NCBI RefSeq assembly: GCF_029207735.1
Contig: NZ_CP104395.1
Location: 602,692 to 666,691, forward strand
Reading direction: 5' to 3'
From: Candidatus Nanohalococcus occultus
GTDB taxonomy: Archaea; Nanohalarchaeota; Nanosalinia; Nanosalinales; Nanosalinaceae
Length of the DNA stretch: 64,000 bases
Of this stretch, positions 8,656 through 16,312 are shown one piece after another (within the stretch, counting starts at the first letter, position 1; each line of letters opens with the position of its first letter). The notes under the pieces were generated by a model that did not search any database, was not told the DNA's origin, and saw only the letters and a program-made list of their open reading frames with translations. The translations under genes were made by a program, and so were the position numbers.

Positions 8656-9609
8656 TTAAGGCACAAGGCCTCTCCGTTTTGGTTTAATAGTGCTTCGTAG
8701 ACCTACCTTCATTAAAGTCTCAAGCTCTTTCAGATATTCCTGGTTTTTGTCGTATTCAATCAGGCTTATATCTCGCCTTTCCGCCAGAGGCTTGTACTCA
8801 TCCAGCTTCTCCTCTTCCAAGTCCTTTACCAACACTATACAATCAACCCCAAGAATCTCAGACTTATCATTCGGCCCTCTAATTACGTCTTCCTTACTTA
8901 GATCAGCATCCTCATGACTGGCATCTTTAACAGCAACCAAAATCTGGTCCTTAGGGCTAAGATTGACCAAGATGTCGTACTCAAAGCTCTCTTGTCTGTT
9001 TTCTTCCTCACCAAATCGTAAGTGGATATTAGTGTCGAGACAAGACGTAAGATTCGTTTTTATTTCTTCGTAGACTTCTTCTTCGAAATCATTCTTGGCT
9101 TCTTCGCGCTCAATCAACTCAGCATCAAAACTCTCAGTGATTTTCTGAGCTAGCTCATCTTGCCTTTCTAGCCCCTGAATATTCAAACCGAAGTCCTTCA
9201 CGAACTGTTTTACTTCTTCCAATTTTTCCTCAAAGCTTGAAACCACGTCTTCAATCTCATCTTCGGACTCTGAGAGTATATAAAGAAATCCAGGACTGTT
9301 TCCCGGTATAATGATCATATTTGAATTACTAATCAGTACCGTTGAGGTTCTAATGGGTATGGCATTTGGCTTAACATCTTCAACAATACCAGACGCAATC
9401 TCGGGCAATTCCTGAAAAACCTCGTCAACAGCCTCTAACCACTCATCAGCGATTTTCTCTTGGTCTATTATTTCAAAGCCCTCTCCCACCAGTTTATCTA
9501 AAACATAATTGTATGTATCAGGCCAATTGGATTGAATTTCGCTGGAGCCAATATCTAGACCCTTCGCATCTCCCTCGACGCTAATCCTTACTGGCTCTAT
9601 CCTCTCCAC
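8656..9609 (-). CDS. Conserved-looking acidic protein of unknown function, in operon with tfb
   Basis: Not recognised. About 317 residues, strongly acidic and mixed alpha/beta. The C-terminal third has a strand pattern EYDILVN then QILVAVKD that loosely recalls a PD-(D/E)XK fold, but the Glu/Asp before the Lys is Val, so nuclease activity is not supported. GTG 9609 is chosen over GTG 9618 because AGGTGG lies 5 bases upstream and overlaps the end of tfb. The gene directly follows tfb and is likely co-transcribed. Its codons look more AT-rich than its neighbours, judged by eye. Confidence 0.55.
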   Translation of the reverse strand: MERIEPVRISVEGDAKGLDIGSSEIQSNWPDTYNYVLDKLVGEGFEIIDQEKIADEWLEAVDEVFQELPEIASGIVEDVKPNAIPIRTSTVLISNSNMIIIPGNSPGFLYILSESEDEIEDVVSSFEEKLEEVKQFVKDFGLNIQGLERQDELAQKITESFDAELIEREEAKNDFEEEVYEEIKTNLTSCLDTNIHLRFGEEENRQESFEYDILVNLSPKDQILVAVKDASHEDADLSKEDVIRGPNDKSEILGVDCIVLVKDLEEEKLDEYKPLAERRDISLIEYDKNQEYLKELETLMKVGLRSTIKPKRRGLVP

Positions 9610-9618
9610 TAAAACCAC

Positions 9619-10737
9619 CTAATTAGATTTCTCTTCTAGCTCTTCTTCGAGGCCAAGCTTTTCAGCGAGTTCTTTGTAACGGTTTCTGATCGTTACTTCT
9701 GTCACACCGACTACGTCGGCGACTTCTCTCTGTGTTCGTTTTTCGCCTTCGATTACTGCGGCGATGTAGAGTGCTGCTGCGGCGAGTCCTGTCGGCCCTT
9801 TACCGGATAGAAGGTCTCGTTCACGTGCTTCCTTGAGAATCTGTCGTGCGCGTGCCTGGACTTCTCCGCTTAACTGGAGTTTCCCTGCGAATCTTGGCAC
9901 GTAGTCCTGTGGTTTGGCCGGTAGGATTCTTAGTCCAAGTTCTCTTGCCACGTATCTGTATGCTCGTCCGATCTCTCGTTTCTCGATTCCGGATGCATCG
10001 GAAATTTCATCCAGTGTTCTTGGTGTTCCCTGTTTACGGGCTACAATGTATAGTAGTGCTGAGATGATTGATTCCATTGAGCGTCCGCGGACTAGTCCCT
10101 GGTCGACTGCTTTCTCGTATAGTCGGGCGACTTCCTCGTGAACTGATTCCGGTAGGTTGAGGTTGGAAATCATCGAGTTGAGTTCGCTTAGTGCGAATCC
10201 AAGGTTCCGGTCCTTTGACTTTGTCAGTCTCTTGTGCCATTTTCTCAAACGGTAGTACTGTGCGCGTTTGTTTCCACTGACTTTGTAGAGTTCTCCACTT
10301 CCTTTTCCGATCTCGGTGGAGACTCCCATGTCGTGTTTAGTATATGTTAGTGGCTGTCCTGCTCGTGCTTTTTTCTCACGTTCTTCTTTGTTGAAGGCTC
10401 TCCATTCTGCGGATTCGTCGATTCTGTTTTCATCAATTACAAGCCCACAGTCTACACAGATTAGCTGTCCTTCGGCGCTGTCTTCCTCGAAACGCTGTGC
10501 GCCACACTCTGGACAGGTTAAAACTGTGTCTCCTTCTTCTGCTTCTTCCTGCTTGATCTCGTAGCCTTCTCCGTCTGTAACAGACTCTGGTGCTTCCTGA
10601 GCTTCGCCTTCCTGACTCTCTGGAGTCTCTGATTCGTTATTATCTTCTTCATCCTCTTGCCAGCTGTCCGGCACTTGGTAGCTGTCGAATTCTCGTCTTG
10701 GAACGTTCTGGTCTGATACAGTATCTTTGTCTGACAT
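9619..10737 (-). CDS. tfb: Transcription initiation factor B (TFB)
   Basis: Archaeal TFIIB homologue that binds TBP-DNA and recruits RNA polymerase. The zinc ribbon (CPEC, then CVDC near residue 94) is followed by the B-reader region (DESAEWRAF) and two cyclin-like repeats of about 90 residues. The frame extends to 10827, but ATG 10737 is the likely start: a minus-strand TATA (TTTATAAAAG, about 10779-10788) lies about 45 bases away. The 372 residues include an unusual acidic, Ser/Glu-rich N-terminal extension of about 70 residues before the ribbon. Confidence 0.95.
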   Translation of the reverse strand: MSDKDTVSDQNVPRREFDSYQVPDSWQEDEEDNNESETPESQEGEAQEAPESVTDGEGYEIKQEEAEEGDTVLTCPECGAQRFEEDSAEGQLICVDCGLVIDENRIDESAEWRAFNKEEREKKARAGQPLTYTKHDMGVSTEIGKGSGELYKVSGNKRAQYYRLRKWHKRLTKSKDRNLGFALSELNSMISNLNLPESVHEEVARLYEKAVDQGLVRGRSMESIISALLYIVARKQGTPRTLDEISDASGIEKREIGRAYRYVARELGLRILPAKPQDYVPRFAGKLQLSGEVQARARQILKEARERDLLSGKGPTGLAAAALYIAAVIEGEKRTQREVADVVGVTEVTIRNRYKELAEKLGLEEELEEKSN

Positions 10738-10872
10738 AGAAAGTTTTACCTCTGAGTTACACCTTTGAAACAATGGAGAACTTTTATAAACCTTTTCCCT
10801 CGTGAGTTTACAGGGAAGTGACAACATAGCCTAGGCAGAAGTTATAAAGGACGTTAGGTGGAATTTAGAAAC

Positions 10873-11904
10873 ATGAGCGGGGGAGGACTTAGATTCAAGA
10901 GAGAGACTCTGGGAGTCGCCATGCTTCTGTGTCTCGGAAGCCTCTACATACTTTACCCGTTCCTTGATGCGGTTGTACTCGCTATCGCAACATCATACAT
11001 TCTGCGGTTCGCACACAACCGGATGAACAACAAGATCGACAACAACTTCCTATCCTCCCTAATAATAATAACAGCAGTTCTGGGAATAATATCGGCCGGT
11101 CTTTACACATTCATTAACAACTTCACAATGCTTCTAAGCGCTTTAAACTCTCTTACAGGTTCATTCGAACAACTGGTCGTCAATTTCATCGAGCTGATCG
11201 ATCTTCCAGCACGTTTCCGGCAGAACACGGAAAGCTTGATCAACACTCTTTCAGTTTACCTGAACGCACGGCTTAGAAATATTTTCGAAGGCGTACCAGG
11301 CCTCTTAATACACCTAGGTATCTATGCGGTAACATCCATCTACCTGTACAAGGACGGAGGGAAGATCGAAGACAAGATGATGGAGATCATCGAGAACCTC
11401 CCGGAAGAAGAGCGGAAGATCTCAACCTCACTTGTCGAGTCCATAAACTATATTTTCAAGGGCGTGTTCGTAACACAGTTCCTCGTAGCCACAATACTGG
11501 GAATTATAGCAGGACTCGGATTCTACGCAATTTCAATGATATCAGCCTCCCCAATCCCACTAATCCCGATCTGGGCCGGGCTGATAGCAATCACAGCATT
11601 GCTTCCACTTATCGCAAACTTCATGGTCTACGGACCGCTCGGCGGATACTACCTGCTTACAGGAGACCCGGTGAAAGGAAGTCTAATCCTGTTTTTCGGA
11701 TTCGCAATCCTTCAGATAATGCCAGAAGTCTTCCTAAGACCTTACATCGGCTCCAAGCACATGAACGAACACCCACTGATCATATTCATGGGATTCCTCG
11801 CAGGACCGCTTACACTCGGACTCAAAGGAGTAGTGCTAGGACCTCTGATCCTTATCCTGACAAAGGAGTTTGTCAGAGATTATGCTACACTAGTCTCGAA
11901 GTAG
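10873..11904 (+). CDS. AI-2E family (PerM-type) membrane protein
   Basis: About 343 residues with seven to eight transmembrane segments in the AI-2E/PerM arrangement: a paired N-terminal hairpin (LYILYPFLDAVVLAIATSYILR), a central soluble loop, and C-terminal helices with the LRPYIGSKHMNEHPLIIF region. Characterised members export small molecules or act as ion antiporters; the substrate here is unknown. ATG 10873 is preferred over GTG 10858 because the protein then begins MSGGGLRF and GGTGG lies 12 bases upstream. A TATA (GTTATAAAGG, 10841-10850) precedes it. Its 3' end overlaps nob1 by 20 bases, tail to tail. Confidence 0.85.
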   Translation: MSGGGLRFKRETLGVAMLLCLGSLYILYPFLDAVVLAIATSYILRFAHNRMNNKIDNNFLSSLIIITAVLGIISAGLYTFINNFTMLLSALNSLTGSFEQLVVNFIELIDLPARFRQNTESLINTLSVYLNARLRNIFEGVPGLLIHLGIYAVTSIYLYKDGGKIEDKMMEIIENLPEEERKISTSLVESINYIFKGVFVTQFLVATILGIIAGLGFYAISMISASPIPLIPIWAGLIAITALLPLIANFMVYGPLGGYYLLTGDPVKGSLILFFGFAILQIMPEVFLRPYIGSKHMNEHPLIIFMGFLAGPLTLGLKGVVLGPLILILTKEFVRDYATLVSK

Positions 11905-12322
11905 ATTTCTGCCCGCAACGATCACAGCGACCAGCAACCTTTCTACCGCAGTTAGGACAGTATTCCTCCCAGCGTTTTTTCTCATCGATCCCATCAGTCA
12001 TGTAAGCCTCGAACTCAACTTCTAGATGAAGCGCCAGGTTCTGTAAAGCTTTATCATCAGTTACAATCGCCTGTTTTACATCTAAAGCAAGTGCCAGAAG
12101 TTTTTCATCAATCTTGGAGGTCGGAGAGTTTAACTCCTCGGATTTTTCCCGAACCTTCTCGATACTTTCCTCCGAGGGATTCATGACAGATACGTCGGCA
12201 AAATCAAATTTTCTGCGAGCTGAATCTGATTCCAGTTCATCCATTACCTCTGGAACTGTTAGAGCGCTGTCGAAAGGCGTTCTCTTCCCTCTGATGAATA
12301 CATTTGCGTCGGCTACGGGCAT
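11885..12322 (-). CDS. nob1: Endoribonuclease Nob1 (PIN domain plus zinc ribbon)
   Basis: Cuts the 3' end of 16S rRNA precursor during small-subunit maturation. The PIN domain has ADANVFI at the N-terminus, Glu in VPEVMDEL near residue 25, and Asp in IVTDDKAL near 92. A C-terminal zinc ribbon has CPNC and CDRC. The 145-residue length is typical for archaeal Nob1. A minus-strand TATA (GATAAAAC as read on +, 12345-12352) lies about 25 bases from ATG 12322, so the mRNA is probably leaderless. Confidence 0.92.
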   Translation of the reverse strand: MPVADANVFIRGKRTPFDSALTVPEVMDELESDSARRKFDFADVSVMNPSEESIEKVREKSEELNSPTSKIDEKLLALALDVKQAIVTDDKALQNLALHLEVEFEAYMTDGIDEKKRWEEYCPNCGRKVAGRCDRCGQKSTSRLV

Positions 12323-12376
12323 AATATCATGTGAGGCTGTAAACGTGATAAAACGGTCGGAGGACAGGCTGGTTAT

Positions 12377-12399
12377 TAAAGATTACATGGCAATCTTTA
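12377..12399. promoter_or_regulatory. 8-bp inverted repeat just upstream of the histone gene
   Basis: TAAAGATT (12377-12384) and AATCTTTA (12392-12399) form a perfect inverted repeat with a 7-base spacer, ending 10 bases before the histone ATG. It lies at or just after the TATA-like TTATTAAA (12373-12380). It may be an operator or, if transcribed, a hairpin in the leader. Confidence 0.45.
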
Positions 12400-12408
12400 G
12401 ATATTACT

Positions 12409-12606
12409 ATGAGTCTTCCAAACGCACCAGTCGAAAGAATAATCAGAAAAGCAGGAGCAGAAAGAGTATCAGAGAGCGCAGTAGAAGAGCTAAAGCAGGC
12501 TCTAGAAGAAGCTGCCGAAGAGATCTCCCAAGAAGCATCCAAAATGGCAGATCACGCAGGCAGGAACACTGTCACACGTGAAGACATCGAAATCTCAACC
12601 CAGTAG
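12409..12606 (+). CDS. Archaeal histone
   Basis: A 65-residue single histone fold: helix 1 after LPNAPVERIIRKAG, long central helix (VEELKQALEEAAEEI), and the final TVTREDIE strand-helix typical of HMfB-like proteins that wrap DNA. It lacks N- or C-terminal tails. Many surface positions are Glu, fitting a halophile. It is the first gene of a two-gene unit with aIF5A, which begins within 10 bases of its stop. Confidence 0.95.
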   Translation: MSLPNAPVERIIRKAGAERVSESAVEELKQALEEAAEEISQEASKMADHAGRNTVTREDIEISTQ

Positions 12607-12615
12607 GTGTATCAC

Positions 12616-12999
12616 GTGGCACATCAAACACAGGCCTCCGGCCTATCCAGCGGAAACTACGTAATGATCGACGGCGAGCCATGTGAAGTTCGCTCGGTCT
12701 CAATGTCCAGCCCAGGAAAGCACGGAAGCGCAAAGGCAAAGATCAAGGCACGCGGAATCTTCGACCAGAAGGACCGACACCTAACAAAGCCTGGCGACTC
12801 CATGATGATGCAGCCTGACGTCGACAAGAAGGAAGGACAGATCGTATCCCGTGAAGGAACGATCGCACAGGTAATGGACATGGATACATACGAAACGGAA
12901 GAGATGGAGCTTCCAGAAGATCTGAGCGCCGGTGAAGGCGACCAGATCAAGTACTGGGTAATCGACGACCGAGTACTAGTCAAAGGCCTGAAAAACTAA
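12616..12999 (+). CDS. Translation initiation/elongation factor 5A (aIF5A)
   Basis: Helps the ribosome at poorly reactive codons and carries the hypusine modification in archaea. The modified lysine lies in the PGKHGSAKA loop near residue 37. An N-terminal SH3-like barrel is followed by a C-terminal OB domain. GTG 12616 is favoured because AGGTG at 12605-12609 sits 6 bases upstream; GTG 12607, immediately after the histone stop, is the alternative. The protein is 127 residues. Confidence 0.93.
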   Translation: MAHQTQASGLSSGNYVMIDGEPCEVRSVSMSSPGKHGSAKAKIKARGIFDQKDRHLTKPGDSMMMQPDVDKKEGQIVSREGTIAQVMDMDTYETEEMELPEDLSAGEGDQIKYWVIDDRVLVKGLKN

Positions 13000-13087
13000 G
13001 GCCCTCTCCACATTTCCCATTTTTTCGTTTAACTTCGAACTTTGAATTCTTCCAAAGCTTTAATCGCTAACCTACGAACTCTTCTAC

Positions 13088-14434
13088 ATGAACTGGAAAC
13101 GTCTCAGAACCAAGGTCCTCGAACAGTATGGACCGACAGATGAAGAAATCAGCGAGCTGCGCAAACATTACGAGAAGGTATCGGATATAATTGAATCGAA
13201 GTACGGGCTTGAAACCCATTTTGCCGGCTCAGCTTCCCGAGAGACGTGTATGACAGGAGACAACGACATCGATGTCTTTGTTCTATTCCCATCCAAGACC
13301 TCGGAAGAGGAGTTAAAGGAAAAAGGCCTAGAGATAGGTAAAAAGGTTTTTGAGGAGTTAAACGGCGAACACCATATCGAGTACGCCGAACATCCTTACA
13401 CCAAGGGCGAGATCAACGGGTTAGAGGTCGAGATCGTTCCATGTTTCGATGTTGAAGCAACCGATATTCGTTCGAGCGTGGACCGGACACCGCATCACTC
13501 ACGTTGGGTTCAAAATAATCTGGATGAAAAACAGCGGGAAGACGTTGTGATACTGAAAGCGTTTTTGACCTGTGCGGGGCTTTACGGCTCTTCATTGAAG
13601 GTTGAAGGTTTTTCCGGTTACTCCTGTGAGATTCTTATCGCGGAGTTCGGCAGCTTCCAGGAGCTGATGGAAGAGGCCAAAGACTGGAACGGCGATACAG
13701 TGATCGATCCGGAAAACCACCACGAGAAGCTACCGGAGTCCCTGGAAAACAAGTTCTCAGGCGATAGCTTGAAGATTATTGATCCGGTTGACCCGGAGAG
13801 AAACGTTACCTCTGTTCTTTCCACGGAAAACTACGCGAAGTTTATCTACAGCTGCTGGCGGATGAGCGAGGAGCCAGGAATGGACTTTTTCACGGTTGAA
13901 GAGACCGATGTCACCGAGTTCGAGATCAGCCAGGAACTGGAAAAACACGGAGACTTCCTGGTAATGGAGTTCGATACGGTAGATGAGGTTGAAGACATTG
14001 TCTACCCTCAAATGCGGAAGAGTATGAGAGCTTTGAACGCGGAGTTCCGAAGACATGATTTCCGAGTCTACAATTCAGGGTTTTTCGTAGGAGAAGACAG
14101 GATCAAGATATTTTTCGAGGTTGAGATGGACCTGCCGGAGATCAAATACGTTGAAGGCCCGAAGGTGTACCATAACTTCAAGCATATGAGCCAGTTCCAA
14201 TCGAAGTATGAAAACACGTTTATCAAAGGCGAGAGAATCTATGCGAAGACTGAAAGAGAGTTTTCCGATGCCAAGCGACTGTTGAAAGCGAAGATGGAAA
14301 AAGCCCGGAAGCTGGGCGTACCGGAAAGGATCGCAGATGAGTTAAACGAGTTTAGATTCACCGAGCCAACCGATGGGTCGGACGAATGGTTGAAATACCT
14401 GGCGGAGAAGCTCTACATTACAGGAGATCAATAA
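13088..14434 (+). CDS. cca: CCA-adding tRNA nucleotidyltransferase, archaeal class I
   Basis: Adds or repairs the 3' CCA end of tRNAs; none of the five tRNA genes in this window encodes CCA. The GSASRETCMTGDNDIDVFV segment (near residue 47) holds the polymerase-beta type catalytic Asp pair; the third carboxylate is in the VEIVPCFD segment. The 448-residue length and the C-terminal tail domain match archaeal class I enzymes. Adenylate kinase follows after 1 base, so the two form an operon. Confidence 0.95.
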   Translation: MNWKRLRTKVLEQYGPTDEEISELRKHYEKVSDIIESKYGLETHFAGSASRETCMTGDNDIDVFVLFPSKTSEEELKEKGLEIGKKVFEELNGEHHIEYAEHPYTKGEINGLEVEIVPCFDVEATDIRSSVDRTPHHSRWVQNNLDEKQREDVVILKAFLTCAGLYGSSLKVEGFSGYSCEILIAEFGSFQELMEEAKDWNGDTVIDPENHHEKLPESLENKFSGDSLKIIDPVDPERNVTSVLSTENYAKFIYSCWRMSEEPGMDFFTVEETDVTEFEISQELEKHGDFLVMEFDTVDEVEDIVYPQMRKSMRALNAEFRRHDFRVYNSGFFVGEDRIKIFFEVEMDLPEIKYVEGPKVYHNFKHMSQFQSKYENTFIKGERIYAKTEREFSDAKRLLKAKMEKARKLGVPERIADELNEFRFTEPTDGSDEWLKYLAEKLYITGDQ

Positions 14435-14435
14435 A

Positions 14436-15005
14436 ATGGGAGAAGTAAACATCGTAACCGGACTATCAGGAGTAGGAAAAGGAACAGTGCTGGAAGAGGC
14501 AATGCTTCTAGCGGACAAAGACTACGAGCTGATCAACTACGGCGATAGGATGCTAGAGATCGCGAAAGAACGCGAGTTAGTTGAATCACGTGACGAGATG
14601 AAGAAAATCGGCACAGAGACCTACAGAGAGATCCAGAAAGAGGCAGCTGAATCAATCTTCGAGGACGCTGAGGAAAAAGACGTTATCGTCGATACTCACG
14701 CAGCGATTTACACGCCTCACGGATACATCCCGGGGCTTCCAAAGTGGAGCATCGAGAAACTTGAACCTTCAAAGATAATCATGATAGATGCGGACTCCGA
14801 GGCGATCTGGAACCGTGTTAAAGACGATGAAGGTAGAAGTAGAGAGCATGAATCCATAGAACACATAACAGAGTACAGACGGATCGCAAGAGAGATGGCT
14901 GCCAGCGGATGCGTTCTAACAGGAGCCTATCTAAAGGTCCTGGAAAACGCCGATGGGCAGGCAGAAAAGGCCGCAGAAGAGCTAGTCAAGACCCTGCGAG
15001 CCTAG
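14436..15005 (+). CDS. adkA: Adenylate kinase, archaeal AdkA type
   Basis: Interconverts ATP plus AMP and two ADP. The P-loop is GLSGVGKGT at residues 9-17; DTHAAIYTPHGYIPGLP is the archaeal AdkA nucleotide-lid signature. The 189 residues match the archaeal trimeric AdkA family and it lacks the zinc lid of bacterial enzymes. ATG 14436 follows the CCA gene stop by 1 base. Its end overlaps the opposing membrane-protein gene by 24 bases. Confidence 0.93.
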   Translation: MGEVNIVTGLSGVGKGTVLEEAMLLADKDYELINYGDRMLEIAKERELVESRDEMKKIGTETYREIQKEAAESIFEDAEEKDVIVDTHAAIYTPHGYIPGLPKWSIEKLEPSKIIMIDADSEAIWNRVKDDEGRSREHESIEHITEYRRIAREMAASGCVLTGAYLKVLENADGQAEKAAEELVKTLRA

Positions 15006-15743
15006 ATAATACTCCGGGCCAAGTGTAAACACATAGGTGTTTACCAGCCCGGAAACCATTCTACTTACTATAAATCCTACGTAACCAAGCGTCTCCAGCC
15101 GTCCTGTAAAGTAAAAGGCAGGTGCGAGCAAGACAAGGGAGAAAACCATCATCATGCCTACATCCCGCGAGTTCTCCGACGAGAAGCTAGATGAGTCTCT
15201 GAGAGCTTTTTTCCACGAATCTTTCTCGAAGAGAGACACGGGCAGGAAATACAGATAGAATCCAGAAGCCATTACGAGTATAAAAGATATTAACAAGCCT
15301 GCTGCCAGAAAGACGATTCGCTGAGTCATGTAATAAGCGACAAAGCCGAGTACTGCTATCATATAGACTGTGATCATGAAAACCACCAGGCCGATCACAG
15401 AAACCAGTATATCAGATACTTTACCGGCTGTAGCGTACGCTCCTTGCTTCAGTAGAGCCAGATCGCTGTAGCGTTCTCTCATCTCAACCATGGACGATAC
15501 CATGACCGATGCGGACAGTCCGACAAAAAGCAAGATAACTGTAGATACCAGAATCACTGGTAAAACCATTAGAGAAGTTTCCGGTGTCTTGACTGCGTCA
15601 AACACCGCTACAAACCAGAGTGCGCCGAGAAATGTCGATACCAGTTTAGGGAAAAACAGTACAGGATTGTGTTTTAATGCGTTCAGACTGCCGGCTAAAA
15701 CCGAGCTTAGACCGCTGTCTTTCGAAACCTTAATATTATTCAC
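14982..15743 (-). CDS. Polytopic membrane protein, unknown function
   Basis: A 253-residue protein with about six transmembrane segments and few polar residues. Its layout (LNALKHNPVLFFPKL near the N-terminus, then helix pairs) resembles archaeal proteins annotated as membrane domains related to glycerophosphoryl diester phosphodiesterase membrane regions, but no catalytic domain is present. GTG 15743 is used; a minus-strand TATA-like TTTTATCC (about 15770) lies about 25 bases upstream, which fits a leaderless start. Confidence 0.6.
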   Translation of the reverse strand: MNNIKVSKDSGLSSVLAGSLNALKHNPVLFFPKLVSTFLGALWFVAVFDAVKTPETSLMVLPVILVSTVILLFVGLSASVMVSSMVEMRERYSDLALLKQGAYATAGKVSDILVSVIGLVVFMITVYMIAVLGFVAYYMTQRIVFLAAGLLISFILVMASGFYLYFLPVSLFEKDSWKKALRDSSSFSSENSRDVGMMMVFSLVLLAPAFYFTGRLETLGYVGFIVSRMVSGLVNTYVFTLGPEYYLGSQGLD

Positions 15744-15933
15744 CTTACTGTTGAGGTATAGAAGCCCAAGGATAAAAGAGGAGCGTTCGAGGCAGGTTCA
15801 GTTCAGAGGCAATCATTTCCCCGAGATAATTCTATCCGAAAGCAAGTATAGCGAGTCATTTGTGCGTCTAAGTTGCTGTACGACAAGCAAAATGGTCGAA
15901 AGGTTAATAAGGCGGCATACACATTGTTTTACT

Positions 15934-16215
15934 ATGGCGAGCATGTGGGACATCGGAAAAAGTTCCAAGGAGAAGCTCGCGGATTCCTGGGAAGACGAAG
16001 GAGTTCTAGAGGAGAAGGTAGAAAAGCACAGAGACAAGTTCGAGGATGAATTCAAGAACAACATGAACAAGGAAGTTCCAACACATCCTTACAAGATCTA
16101 CCGTAATATCGTAGAGAACAAAGAGCTAGACGACGAAGAAAGAATCGCTCTTGAACAGATGAAAGACGAGTTCTCTGAAGAATGGCAGAGACTCAAGCAG
16201 ACACACTCCAACTAG
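15934..16215 (+). CDS. Small charged alpha-helical protein, unknown function
   Basis: Not recognised. A longer frame begins at 15490, but it runs through the opposing promoter and gene. ATG 15934 gives a clean 93-residue acidic protein (MASMWDIGKSS), all helical, with alternating Glu/Lys and a Pro-Tyr-Lys-Ile-Tyr centre. A hairpin and T-rich run follow its stop (16226-16281), supporting a single-gene transcript. Confidence 0.6.
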   Translation: MASMWDIGKSSKEKLADSWEDEGVLEEKVEKHRDKFEDEFKNNMNKEVPTHPYKIYRNIVENKELDDEERIALEQMKDEFSEEWQRLKQTHSN

Positions 16216-16225
16216 TCTTTACACC

Positions 16226-16281
16226 CAAGCGGATCGGCGAGTCAAACCCCGGGGAGGGGAGACCCGCTGTATTTTTCTTTT
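16226..16281 (+). terminator. Hairpin followed by T-rich run
   Basis: AGCGG (16226-16230) pairs with CCGCT (16262-16266) around a CCCCGGGG palindrome (16245-16252). T-rich sequence follows at 16268-16281. Likely terminator or processed 3' end of the small gene at 15934. Confidence 0.45.
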
Positions 16282-16312
16282 TCTACATCAAAAACATTAT
16301 CCGACCACAGGC

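Noticed and set aside
8656-9609. Possible PD-(D/E)XK nuclease in the gene after tfb
   Set aside because: The residue that should be Glu/Asp before the Lys is Val, so the signature fails.
15490-15933. N-terminal extension of the gene at 15934
   Set aside because: It overlaps the opposing membrane-protein gene and its promoter, with unlikely residue composition.
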